Assembly: GCA_017559685.1 (NCBI GenBank)
Contig: JAFYQY010000195.1
Location: 1-9,967, forward strand
DNA from: Alistipes sp.
GTDB taxonomy: Bacteria > Bacteroidota > Bacteroidia > Bacteroidales > Rikenellaceae
Length of the DNA stretch: 9,967 nucleotides
Direction: 5' to 3'
Shown piece after piece: positions 1 to 7,545 of this stretch. The notes below the pieces were generated by a model that was given only the letters and a program-made list of their open reading frames with translations, searched no databases and was not told the DNA's origin. Made by a program: the position numbers and the translations under genes. Numbering within the stretch: the first letter of the stretch is position 1; each line of letters starts with the position of its first letter.

Positions 1-2361
1 AAATGTCACATCCTGACCCTCGTACTTCGATGCGTGGTGCGGAGTAGAGAGCACGATGGTCGATGCGCCACTGCCTGCGATAGATATTGTAGGGATGTTG
101 ATAGTTGTAATCTGCTTATCCTTGCTGTCGAAGGTGCTAATCTTGATATTTGCATTCAAACCTACGCCTGTAGGGTTATCCTTGAGGCGGAGTGTGAGAA
201 TAGGGTTGAGGCTAAGTGCCCCGATGTTAATGCCATCACCAAGCTCGCCAAGACCCAACTCTACGACCATACTCTCTGGCTTAATCGAAAGGTCTACCTT
301 GCCAGTGAATGAACGAACTTCGATATCGTCGATGTTGAAGTCGATATCAACCTTTGCGTCGTTTACGGCCGAGAGGTCGATTGTCTCGCCACTCTTAATC
401 TTCACGCCACCCGTAACAGGGAACGATTGGTTGATTGTAACCTTGCCATTTTGGATAGCTGGAATATTCTCCAAAGCGTCGAACTCCAAAGTCTTGACAA
501 GGGCTGCCTGCTTTGGCTTCCAACTCTCGTTGATGGTGAGGATGTAGTCGCCATTCTCATTCTTCACGATAAGACCTTCGTCGAACATCTTCTGTGTAGG
601 GCGAAGCAACTTGCCGAGGTTTACGGCTACGTTGATGTCGAGCTCCTCGACAGGGAATGAGCTACCTGCGTCCAACTTGAAGTTCATCGAGAGAGGGTCG
701 CTGCTGTTTGCTTTGCCAATCTCAATGCACTTAACCTCGGCGATCATTTCAGGAACGTCGATTGTCTGGTTGATGTAAGGAACGTTATCCTTGAGGTCGA
801 AGTCGAACGACTTGTCATCACTCCAAGTAACAACCGAGTTTGCAGTGTCGAGGTTGAGACGGGTATCAGCGATAGCCACTACCACATTGAGCTCCTTCGG
901 AGGAGTGATTGTCGAAACGAGTACGGTGTGACCGTCGAGGCTCTCCATATGGATTGATGCGCCAATTTTCTCGTTGATAAGCAACTGACCATTCTCCTGC
1001 TTGATGCCGGTGCTGTTCTTGCAGTCGATATACTCGAGCGAGAGCTCAACACCTTGAGCCAACTCGGTGGTCGAAGCCAACAAAACGTTGGTATTCTTAT
1101 CGAGAAGCGAGTGCTCACGGAAGTGGAGCGACTTCGGAAGGCTAAGCTCAATCTTTGGTGAGATGTCGGCACCTGTAAGGTTGTCCTGAATTACGCACCA
1201 CTCCAAGCCCTTCAACGAAATCTTGAACTTGCTATCCTGGGTGAATGCCACCTTATCGATTGACACACCGCTTGGCATACCGTTGAACGACTGTGTAAAG
1301 AGCTCCTCATAGGCAGGAACCTCGAAGTGGTTAATCTTAACCTCCACATCCTTATATTTAGGCTCGGCCTGGATTGATATCTGTGGGAGGTTATTGAGGT
1401 TGTAATTACCCTTACCAATATTGACTGTTAAGTCGTAACTGTAGGAGATGCTGTCGTTGATCTCCAACTTACCGTTTGTGAAGCTCTTGTTGCTGTAGTC
1501 AATCTTGTGGAGGTAGATCAAAATATCGGCCTCCTTCTGCTTTGGAGCAATAGTAAGTTCCTTCGACAAGATGTTGTGGGTGGCGGCAGGGAAGTCTGCG
1601 CCATTCTCGTCACGGAGGTAGTAGCCCTCAGGGAATGAGACGTTGACCTTAAGCGAACCACCAGCTACGATGTCGTTCAAACCCTTCAAATCGACTTTGA
1701 GGTTGAATGGTGCACCGTAAGGGTGATCCTCGCAACCGAACTCAACCCAATCAACCCTCTCCAACTGCTCCAAAATTTCGAGAGTAGCATCGAAAACGGC
1801 ACTCTCGCTACCACTCTTTGAGAGGGTTGTAAGTCCCAACATCTTGAGAGCTGCAAGCGTCTGATCGTTGATAACGCCCTGACCCGAGAGTTGGCTCGGC
1901 ATTTGGAACTCGATAGGCTTTGAGATGTTGATAGGGTCAATCTGCATAACCTGACCAATCTCGGTTGGAAGGTTGAGTTCAAGCTTCTTGCTGATGCCGC
2001 TAAAGTAGAGCGATGTAGGCAACGAGCCAAACGAGAAGGTTATAGGCTCCAACTCGGGCGACAGACCTGTGATGTTCGGAATCGAGATACCCTCGATAGA
2101 TACCTTCTCATACTTTGTTGGATCCTCGCCAAACGACGAGAATGCGATTTGGTATACACCCTCCTCGTTGTTGGTTACACCCTCGACATTGCCCAAAAGG
2201 CTCTCGAGAGTAATCTTGTCGATGTTTGCCAACGGCACCACCAACTCCTCGCCACCAACGGTAATCTCGCCAGAGGTATCGGCAAGATTGAACTCTTGGT
2301 CGATACATCCTACAGATAGCAAAGATGCACACACCAATAGTGCGGAAAATGCTCTTTTCAT
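1..2361 (-). CDS. Large putative surface lipoprotein, C-terminus outside window
   Basis: The frame is open without a stop for 787 codons from ATG at 2361-2359 to the window edge, so the protein is longer than 787 residues. The N-terminus is a lipoprotein signal: MKR, a hydrophobic stretch (residues 4-17), then a lipobox ending LLSVGC with the lipidated Cys at residue 19. The mature protein starts CIDQEF; acidic residues just after Cys recall the lipoprotein export signals of Bacteroidetes surface lipoproteins, but the match is loose. The rest is rich in alternating polar and hydrophobic beta-strand-like segments, with at least three degenerate copies of a module near residues 236-310, 402-470 and 574-650. 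No enzyme motif is visible. It is transcribed divergently from uvrC. I do not recognise a named family; an outer-membrane-anchored, all-beta structural or binding protein is the best inference. The reading frame and lipid anchor are well supported; the function is unknown. Confidence 0.9.
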   Translation of the reverse strand, partial: MKRAFSALLVCASLLSVGCIDQEFNLADTSGEITVGGEELVVPLANIDKITLESLLGNVEGVTNNEEGVYQIAFSSFGEDPTKYEKVSIEGISIPNITGLSPELEPITFSFGSLPTSLYFSGISKKLELNLPTEIGQVMQIDPINISKPIEFQMPSQLSGQGVINDQTLAALKMLGLTTLSKSGSESAVFDATLEILEQLERVDWVEFGCEDHPYGAPFNLKVDLKGLNDIVAGGSLKVNVSFPEGYYLRDENGADFPAATHNILSKELTIAPKQKEADILIYLHKIDYSNKSFTNGKLEINDSISYSYDLTVNIGKGNYNLNNLPQISIQAEPKYKDVEVKINHFEVPAYEELFTQSFNGMPSGVSIDKVAFTQDSKFKISLKGLEWCVIQDNLTGADISPKIELSLPKSLHFREHSLLDKNTNVLLASTTELAQGVELSLEYIDCKNSTGIKQENGQLLINEKIGASIHMESLDGHTVLVSTITPPKELNVVVAIADTRLNLDTANSVVTWSDDKSFDFDLKDNVPYINQTIDVPEMIAEVKCIEIGKANSSDPLSMNFKLDAGSSFPVEELDINVAVNLGKLLRPTQKMFDEGLIVKNENGDYILTINESWKPKQAALVKTLEFDALENIPAIQNGKVTINQSFPVTGGVKIKSGETIDLSAVNDAKVDIDFNIDDIEVRSFTGKVDLSIKPESMVVELGLGELGDGINIGALSLNPILTLRLKDNPTGVGLNANIKISTFDSKDKQITTINIPTISIAGSGASTIVLSTPHHASKYEGQDVTF

Positions 2362-2405
2362 ATTGTTGATCGATAAAAATTAGACTTTCTGTAATTTTAC
2401 TCTTA

Positions 2406-2413
2406 CAAAGTTA
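2406..2413 (-). promoter_or_regulatory. Putative -7 box (TAACTTTG) of the lipoprotein gene
   Basis: Reading on the minus strand, TAACTTTG matches the Bacteroidetes primary sigma factor -7 consensus TAnnTTTG. It lies 44 bases upstream of the lipoprotein ATG, giving a leader of about 35-40 bases. No good TTTG -33 element sits at the usual distance; the nearest is too far upstream. The identical octamer serves as the -7 box of dnaX in this window. Confidence 0.5.
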
Positions 2414-2434
2414 AGTTTAATTTTTTAAATTAAG

Positions 2435-2463
2435 TTTGATTTTTGCAAAAATTTGTATCTTTG
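2435..2463 (+). promoter_or_regulatory. Bacteroidetes-type promoter of uvrC
   Basis: TTTG at 2435-2438 and TATCTTTG at 2456-2463 match the TTTG / TAnnTTTG promoter of Bacteroidetes, with a 17-base spacer, slightly shorter than typical. Only nine bases separate the -7 box from the uvrC ATG at 2473, so the transcript should begin within a few bases of the start codon. A Shine-Dalgarno-like GGAG at 2463-2466 overlaps the end of the -7 box and would not be in such a transcript. Confidence 0.65.
2439..2452. promoter_or_regulatory. 14-bp perfect palindrome inside the uvrC promoter
   Basis: ATTTTTGCAAAAAT is a perfect palindrome filling most of the spacer between the -33 and -7 elements of uvrC. 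A symmetric site there could be an operator for a dimeric repressor, but A/T-rich palindromes also arise by chance and the regulator is unknown. Confidence 0.3.
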
Positions 2464-2472
2464 GAGTGAGTT

Positions 2473-4299
2473 ATGGCGGAAAACGAAAAAATATCGCTTA
2501 AAGAGCAGGTTTCGATGCTTCCGATGTCGTCGGGTTGCTATCTCTTTGAGAATAGCAAAGGCGAGGTAATCTACGTCGGAAAGGCGAAACATCTGCGCAA
2601 TCGAGTGCGCTCCTACTTCGTGGAGAGTCGTGACCATTCGGCCAAAGTTAGGGTTATGGTGCGACAAATTGTCTCGATGCGCCATATCGTGGTCGATAGC
2701 GAGACCGATGCTTTGTTGCTCGAAAATTCGCTTATCAAGACGCTGCAACCCCGCTATAACATCCTTCTCAAAGATGACAAGTCTTATCCGTGGATAGCGG
2801 TCTCGGCCGAGGAGTTTCCACGCATCCTTTCCACACGCCAAATTGTGCGTGACGGCTCGCAATATTATGGCCCTTACGGCTCGATATCTGCCCAAAGGGC
2901 AGTTCTCGACTTTATCCGTGAGGCATTGCCTTTGCGCAGTTGCCGTGCGAGAATGAGCGAGGAGAGTATCTCGAAGGCGAAACACGCCCCTTGTTTGCAG
3001 TATCACCTGGGCAACTGCAAAGCCCCTTGCATCGGCAAGTGCTCTCGTGAGGAGTATAAGGGTTATGTCGATATTGCCACCTCGGTATTGAAAGGCGATT
3101 TGCGCCCTGTTCGCTCATATCTCGAGGGCGAGATGATGCGTGCCGCAGAGGAGCTTCGCTTCGAGGTTGCTGCCCGTTATAAGGCTCGTCTCGATGCGTT
3201 GGAGCGCTACGCGTCACGCTCGGTGATTGTGAGTGCGAAGATGGGCGATACGGATATCTTCTCGTTGCTGGTCGATGACGACGAGGCCTACTGCAACTTC
3301 TTGCGAGTGCGCAATGGCTCGATTACGGCGGTACATACGGCGACTATCGCTGTGGGTGTCGAGAGCGACGAGCGAGAGATTATGACGCTTGGTATTCAGC
3401 ATATTAAGGAGAATATCGCAGGCGAGTTGGCACGTGAGGTTTTGGTGTCGCACCTGCCATACGAGGAGCTGTTCGAGGGGGTTAAATTCGCTATTCCGCA
3501 GAGGGGCGAGAAGCACGAATTGTTGGAGTTCTCGTTGCGTTCGGCAAAGACTACAAGGGCGGAGCGACTGAAGAACCTCGAAATTCACAATCCTGCACGC
3601 CATACCGACCGTCTGATGGAGGCTATGCGACGAGAGTTGCGACTAACGAAGGAGCCTCGACATATAGAGTGTTTCGATAACTCTAACTTACAGGGTACCA
3701 ACCCTGTAGCGTCGTGCGTAGTCTTTCGTGACGGCAAGCCTTCACGCAAGGAGTATCGCCATTTCAACATAAAAACTGTGGTCGGTGCAGACGACTTTGC
3801 CTCGATGCGAGAGATTCTCACTCGTCGCTACTCACGACTGTTGGAGGAGGGAGCAGAGTTGCCCGATTTGATAGTTGTCGATGGTGGTAAGGGACAGCTC
3901 TCGAGTGCATACGCTGTATTGCAGGAGTTGGGCATTGCCGACAGGGTGCCTATCGTGGGCTTGGCAAAACGTTTGGAGGAGGTCTTTTATCCGAACGACC
4001 CTATGCCGTACTACCTGAGCCGTACGGGCGAGCCGTTGAAGGTTATCTGTCACATCCGTGACGAGGCGCACCGCTTCGGAATTACTCACCACCGCAACCG
4101 TCGTAGTAAGAATTTTATCAAAACAGGCCTCGAGGGTATTGAGGGGGTAGGTGAAAAGAGCGTTACTGCACTTTTGCGCCACTTCCGCACTGTGTCGAAT
4201 ATCGGCAAGGCGTCGCTCGAGGATATTTCCAAAGTTGTCGGTCAGTCGAAGGCTCTCAAAGTTCTCGAGCACCTACAAAAAGAAAAAGCCAATAGCTAA
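2473..4299 (+). CDS. uvrC: Excinuclease ABC subunit C (UvrC)
   Basis: UvrC makes both incisions around a DNA lesion after UvrA/UvrB have located it, in cytoplasmic nucleotide excision repair. At 608 residues it has the family's usual length. The N-terminal GIY-YIG nuclease (about 16-97) shows GCY at 21-23, YVG at 34-36, a basic stretch ending at Arg46, Glu84 and Asn96. Four cysteines (157, 174, 182, 186) are spaced like the Fe-S ligands described for E. coli UvrC. A UVR helix, which binds UvrB, covers about 211-246. The RNase H-like nuclease (about 395-545) keeps FDNSN (Asp402), VVDGGKGQL (Asp470) and DEAHRF (His533), the DDH triad of the second incision. Two helix-hairpin-helix motifs close the protein (about 553-602). 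The ATG at 2473 is chosen because the family sequence begins a few residues later. Slight oddity: the usual PGVY of the N-terminal motif is SGCY here. The gene converges on ridA. Confidence 0.97.
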   Translation: MAENEKISLKEQVSMLPMSSGCYLFENSKGEVIYVGKAKHLRNRVRSYFVESRDHSAKVRVMVRQIVSMRHIVVDSETDALLLENSLIKTLQPRYNILLKDDKSYPWIAVSAEEFPRILSTRQIVRDGSQYYGPYGSISAQRAVLDFIREALPLRSCRARMSEESISKAKHAPCLQYHLGNCKAPCIGKCSREEYKGYVDIATSVLKGDLRPVRSYLEGEMMRAAEELRFEVAARYKARLDALERYASRSVIVSAKMGDTDIFSLLVDDDEAYCNFLRVRNGSITAVHTATIAVGVESDEREIMTLGIQHIKENIAGELAREVLVSHLPYEELFEGVKFAIPQRGEKHELLEFSLRSAKTTRAERLKNLEIHNPARHTDRLMEAMRRELRLTKEPRHIECFDNSNLQGTNPVASCVVFRDGKPSRKEYRHFNIKTVVGADDFASMREILTRRYSRLLEEGAELPDLIVVDGGKGQLSSAYAVLQELGIADRVPIVGLAKRLEEVFYPNDPMPYYLSRTGEPLKVICHIRDEAHRFGITHHRNRRSKNFIKTGLEGIEGVGEKSVTALLRHFRTVSNIGKASLEDISKVVGQSKALKVLEHLQKEKANS

Positions 4300-4311
4300 T
4301 TGCTACTGGCT
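4287..4311. terminator. Intrinsic terminator between convergent uvrC and ridA
   Basis: AGCCAATAGC (4287-4296) and GCTACTGGCT (4302-4311) form a 10-bp stem with one mismatch and a 5-base loop. On the minus strand the stem is followed at once by TTTTCTTTTT, a good termination tract for ridA. On the plus strand the T-tract is 9 bases away and interrupted, so it is weaker for uvrC. The stem contains the last codons and stop of uvrC. The same sequence can be read as 7-base units (GCCAATA, GCTAATT, GCTACTG), related to the repeat at 9538-9567. Confidence 0.7.
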
Positions 4312-4332
4312 CAAAAAGACTTTGTTTTTCGT

Positions 4333-4722
4333 CTATTTCACTGCTACTGCATCAATCTCAACCTTTGCACCCAATGGCAAAGCGGCAACCTCGTAGCACA
4401 TACGAGCAGGCTTCTCGCCCTCGAAATACTCTGCATATACCGCATTCATCGCAGCAAAATCTTTGATGCTGTCGAGCAAAACGGTGGTCTTAACGATGTC
4501 GCTGTAGTCCATACCCGCCTCCTTCAAGATAGCGCCGAGATTGTTGAGCGACTGACGAGTCTGCTCCTCGATGCTCTCAGGCATAGTGCCTGTTGCAGGG
4601 TTGATTGGGAGCTGTCCCGAAACATAGAGTGTAGTCTCAGCCTCCACAGCCTTTCTTGCCTGCGAATATGGGCCTACTGCTTTTGGTGCGTTCTCTGCCG
4701 CGATTGTAATTACCTTTGTCAT
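4333..4722 (-). CDS. ridA: RidA family 2-iminobutanoate/2-iminopropanoate deaminase
   Basis: RidA proteins (YjgF/YER057c/UK114) are cytoplasmic trimers that hydrolyse reactive enamine and imine intermediates released by PLP enzymes such as threonine dehydratase, protecting other PLP enzymes. The 129 residues are the family's full length. Diagnostic segments are APKAVGPYSQA (12-22, Tyr19), YVSGQLPINPATG (33-45), the internal helix with NLGAILKEAG (61-70), and the C-terminal signature with Arg107, which binds the substrate carboxylate, Cys109, LPLGAKVEIDAVA and Glu122. All key positions of active RidA are present, so real deaminase activity is likely. The ATG at 4722 gives the normal MTKVI N-terminus. 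It follows the C_GCAxxG gene on the same strand by 27 bases with no TAnnTTTG box between them, so the two are probably cotranscribed. A strong hairpin terminator follows it at 4287-4311. Confidence 0.96.
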   Translation of the reverse strand: MTKVITIAAENAPKAVGPYSQARKAVEAETTLYVSGQLPINPATGTMPESIEEQTRQSLNNLGAILKEAGMDYSDIVKTTVLLDSIKDFAAMNAVYAEYFEGEKPARMCYEVAALPLGAKVEIDAVAVK

Positions 4723-4732
4723 ACCTTTTATC

Positions 4733-4778
4733 GAATTAAAAATTAGTTTTCAGTTTTCAGTTTTCAGTTTTCCGTTCT
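4733..4778. repeat. Tandem 7-bp repeat (CAGTTTT) at the 3' end of the C_GCAxxG gene
   Basis: Three exact CAGTTTT units (4751-4771) are flanked by two variants, TAGTTTT (4744-4750) and CCGTTCT (4772-4778), making a 35-bp in-register array, preceded by GAATTAAAAATTA (4733-4745). The array encodes the last residues (ENGKLKTEN) and the TGA stop of the gene at 4750-5238. An inverted copy of the whole element lies at 5273-5309. Confidence 0.85.
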
Positions 4779-5238
4779 CGAGGTATTTGCCGACGATAAG
4801 AGCCGCATCGTAGACATACTCGGCACAAGGGCGCTTCTGGTAGTACTCCGTAGTGCGTGGCGATGGAGTAGGCTCATCCTTAGGGCGATCGAGACCGAGC
4901 AATGAGCGACAAACTATATTGCCATTCTGCTGGCGGAACTGCTCAGCAAACTCCTGAACGAGAGCGTAGTTAGCCTTCTTTGCCTCGGCATTGTCGGCAG
5001 TGGGGCAGGGCGAAATAAAGCTCGCCACAAAGGCCATTCCGCTAACAGCACCGCACACCTCACGCAAGCGACCCAAACCGCCACCAAACGATGCGGTGAT
5101 TGTGGCAACCATCTTCTCGTCGAGCGAGGTGATGTCGGCATAGGCCAATGCTACCGATTGGGCGCAGTTGTAACCCTCGTTGAAAAATGCTTTGGCACGC
5201 TCAGCACGCTCCTCAGCACAAAATTTTACGCTATCCAT
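4750..5238 (-). CDS. C_GCAxxG_C_C family putative redox protein
   Basis: This 162-residue protein fits the C_GCAxxG_C_C family (PF09719/TIGR01909 type), described as probable redox-active proteins with four conserved cysteines; the biochemical function is not established. The family features seen are EGYNCAQSV (Cys25), the glycine-rich FGGGLGRLREVCGAVSG segment with the CGAxxG motif (Cys62), IVCRSLLG (Cys110) and RPCAEYV (Cys138). Two further cysteines are at 7 and 78. There is no signal peptide or membrane helix, so it is probably cytoplasmic. The ATG at 5238 is the first in frame and leaves the usual short N-terminus before the NCAQ motif. The final residues, ENGKLKTEN, are encoded by a heptanucleotide repeat and are unlikely to be conserved. 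It probably shares a transcript with ridA, which suggests but does not prove a role in stress or metabolite-damage defence. Confidence 0.88.
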   Translation of the reverse strand: MDSVKFCAEERAERAKAFFNEGYNCAQSVALAYADITSLDEKMVATITASFGGGLGRLREVCGAVSGMAFVASFISPCPTADNAEAKKANYALVQEFAEQFRQQNGNIVCRSLLGLDRPKDEPTPSPRTTEYYQKRPCAEYVYDAALIVGKYLENGKLKTEN

Positions 5239-5256
5239 ACTCGAAATAATTTTCGG

Positions 5257-5291
5257 TAAAGATAGCGTAAAAAACGGAAAACTGAAACAAA
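5257..5291 (-). promoter_or_regulatory. Weak promoter candidate for the C_GCAxxG-ridA transcript
   Basis: On the minus strand TTTG (5291-5288) is followed after 23 bases by TATCTTTA (5264-5257), one mismatch from TAnnTTTG. It would give a leader of roughly 12-15 bases before the ATG at 5238. The spacer is longer than usual, so this is tentative; read-through from clpB is the alternative. Confidence 0.4.
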
Positions 5292-5313
5292 ATTTTTAAT
5301 TTTTAATTCTTAA
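5271..5313. repeat. 7-bp-register repeat at the clpB 3' end, inverted copy of the 4733-4778 element
   Basis: From 5271 the sequence reads in 7-base steps as AAAACGG, AAAACTG, AAACAAA, ATTTTTA, ATTTTTA, ATTCTTA. The segment 5273-5287 is the exact reverse complement of 4762-4776 (15 bp), and 5297-5309 that of 4733-4745 (13 bp). The clpB stop codon TAA (5303-5305 on the minus strand) lies inside it. Confidence 0.8.
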
Positions 5314-7465
5314 ACGAGAGCTCGTTGTTCGAGCAGTCGATAACTATCGGTTGCGACTTATCGACCTTGCCTGCCAAGATGCGCTTCGAGAGCTCGTTGA
5401 TAACCTCTCGCTGAATCACTCGCTTTACGGGACGGGCTCCGTAGGCCGCATCGTAGCCGATGTGGGCTATCCACTCCCTCGCCTTGTCGGTTACTCGCAA
5501 TTCTATGCCACTCTGCTTGAGCATCTTATGTACGATGCCGAGCTGAATATCGACAATCTTGAGAATATCCTTTTCGCCGAGCGGCTCAAACATCACAATC
5601 TCGTCGATGCGGTTCAAGAACTCGGGTTTGAGGTGCATCTTCAACTGCTCGATAACCTCGTTGCGAGTAAGTTCGACAATATCCTCCGACACCTCGCCAT
5701 CCTTGCCCATCGCATTTAGGAAACGCTCCTGAATGGTGAGTGCTCCCATATTCGAGGTCATAATAATTATAGTATTACGGAAGTCCACCGTGCGACCCTT
5801 GTTGTCGGTAAGGCGACCATCGTCGAGCACCTGCAAGAGGATGTTAAATACGTCGGGGTGCGCCTTCTCGATCTCGTCGAGCAATACCACCGAGTAAGGC
5901 TTGCGACGTACCGCTTCGGTGAGCTGACCGCCCTCATCGTAACCGACATATCCCGGAGGCGCTCCTACCAGACGAGAAACGGCGTGTCGCTCCTGATACT
6001 CGCTCATATCGATGCGTGTCATCATATTCTCGTCGTTGAACAAGAACTCCGCCAATGCTCGAGCCAACTCGGTCTTTCCTACGCCCGTAGAGCCGAGGAA
6101 GATAAACGAGCCGATAGGCTTGCGGGCATCCGAAAGGCCTGCTCGTGCTCGGCGCACAGCGTCGGAGACGACACTTATAGCTTGCTCCTGACCGACAACT
6201 CGGGTGCGGAGTGCTGTCTCCATATTGAGCAACTTCTCTCGCTCGGATGCGAGCATTCTCGCTACGGGTATTCCCGTCCAACGAGATACAACCTCGGCGA
6301 TATCTTCGGCGTCGACCTCCTCCTTAATCATTGAGCCTGCCGAGGTACTCGCTTTGAGCTCTTCGTTGAGCGATGCAATGCGCTTTTCGGCCTCGATAAT
6401 CGAGCCGTAGCGAATCTCGGCAACCTTACCGTAATTGCCCTCACGCTCAGCCTGTTGTGCCTCGATTTTGAGCTGCTCGATGCGCTCCTTGTTATGCTGA
6501 ATCTGGCGGATAAGATCACGCTCGTTCTCCCACTGTTGGCGCATCTCCTTTGCCTCTGATTTTAACTCCTCGATCTCCTTGTCGAGCGATGCAATACGCT
6601 CCTTGTCGCCCTCACGACGGATAGCCTCACGCTCAATCTCGAGTTGGCGGGTACGACGGTCGAGCGAGTCGAGTGACTCGGGCACTGAGTTCATCTCGAG
6701 ACGCAGACGTGATGCCGCCTCATCGACCAAATCTATCGCCTTGTCGGGCAAGAATCGGGAGGTGATGTAGCGGTGCGAAAGCTCAACTGCCGAGACTATT
6801 GCCTCATCCTTAATGCGCACCTTGTGGTGGTTTTCGTAGCGCTCCTTCAGACCTCGCAAAATCGATATCGAGTCCTCGGGCGACGGTTCCTCGACCATCA
6901 CCTTTTGGAAACGACGTTCGAGAGCCTTATCCTGCTCGAAATATTTCTGATACTCGTCGAGTGTGGTGGCTCCGATGGTGCGCAACTCGCCACGAGCAAG
7001 TGCTGGTTTGAGGATGTTCGCTGCATCCATCGCTCCGCTGGTCTTTCCTGCGCCGACAAGGGTGTGAATCACGTCGATGAAGAGCAAGACTTCTCCCTCG
7101 CTCTCAATTACTTCGCTAATCACAGCCTTGAGTCGCTCCTCGAATTCACCCTGATACTTTGCACCCGCAATTAAGGCTCCCATATCGAGCGAGAAGATGC
7201 TCTTCGAGCGTAGATTTTCGGGCACGTCGCCGTCGATAATTCGGTGGGCAATACCCTCGACAATGGCGGTCTTTCCGACACCCGCCTCGCCTACGAGTAC
7301 GGGGTTGTTTTTGGTGCGTCGGGAGAGAATTTGCAGCACTCGGCGAATCTCCTCGTCACGACCAATTACGGGGTCCAACTTACCATTTCGAGCCTGCTCG
7401 TTTAGGTTTATCGCAAAGCGAGACAGCGCCTCGAATTTCTGATTGTTTGCTTGATTTGTGTTCAT
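5303..7465 (-). CDS. clpB: ClpB-type AAA+ disaggregase lacking the N-domain
   Basis: ClpB is a hexameric cytoplasmic unfoldase that, with DnaK, pulls polypeptides out of aggregates. From ATG at 7465 the product has 720 residues against about 860 usual for ClpB. It begins at the linker before NBD1, so the roughly 145-residue N-domain is absent. NBD1: Walker A GEAGVGKT (59-66), pore-loop [12 protein letters not shown] with Tyr104, arginine fingers Arg184-Arg185. Its Walker B reads [10 protein letters not shown], with Val132 where the catalytic Glu (DEIH) belongs. The coiled-coil M-domain spans about 255-375, which marks ClpB rather than ClpA or ClpC. NBD2 is intact: Walker A GSTGVGKT (458-465), pore-loop GYVGYDEGG (Tyr506), Walker [12 protein letters not shown] (Asp530-Glu531), Arg619 and sensor-2 GARPVKR (677-683). 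The frame is open upstream to 8131, but that part is antisense to dnaX. TTG codons in the leader could add fewer than 25 residues and would not restore an N-domain. Confidence 0.93.
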   Translation of the reverse strand: MNTNQANNQKFEALSRFAINLNEQARNGKLDPVIGRDEEIRRVLQILSRRTKNNPVLVGEAGVGKTAIVEGIAHRIIDGDVPENLRSKSIFSLDMGALIAGAKYQGEFEERLKAVISEVIESEGEVLLFIDVIHTLVGAGKTSGAMDAANILKPALARGELRTIGATTLDEYQKYFEQDKALERRFQKVMVEEPSPEDSISILRGLKERYENHHKVRIKDEAIVSAVELSHRYITSRFLPDKAIDLVDEAASRLRLEMNSVPESLDSLDRRTRQLEIEREAIRREGDKERIASLDKEIEELKSEAKEMRQQWENERDLIRQIQHNKERIEQLKIEAQQAEREGNYGKVAEIRYGSIIEAEKRIASLNEELKASTSAGSMIKEEVDAEDIAEVVSRWTGIPVARMLASEREKLLNMETALRTRVVGQEQAISVVSDAVRRARAGLSDARKPIGSFIFLGSTGVGKTELARALAEFLFNDENMMTRIDMSEYQERHAVSRLVGAPPGYVGYDEGGQLTEAVRRKPYSVVLLDEIEKAHPDVFNILLQVLDDGRLTDNKGRTVDFRNTIIIMTSNMGALTIQERFLNAMGKDGEVSEDIVELTRNEVIEQLKMHLKPEFLNRIDEIVMFEPLGEKDILKIVDIQLGIVHKMLKQSGIELRVTDKAREWIAHIGYDAAYGARPVKRVIQREVINELSKRILAGKVDKSQPIVIDCSNNELSFKN

Positions 7466-7545
7466 ATTGTTTATGCTTTTGTAAGTTCCGTTTTCTAATT
7501 CTCGGCACAACAAATCTTTTGCCAAGAGGTTTTTGAGTGCCGTTT

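Noticed and set aside
56..547. 163-residue plus-strand frame inside the lipoprotein gene
   Set aside because: The opposite strand holds a continuous 787-codon frame with a lipoprotein signal; the plus-strand frame is its shadow.
2425..3006. 193-residue minus-strand frame overlapping the uvrC start
   Set aside because: It is antisense to well-conserved uvrC codons and crosses the divergent promoter region; no recognisable domain.
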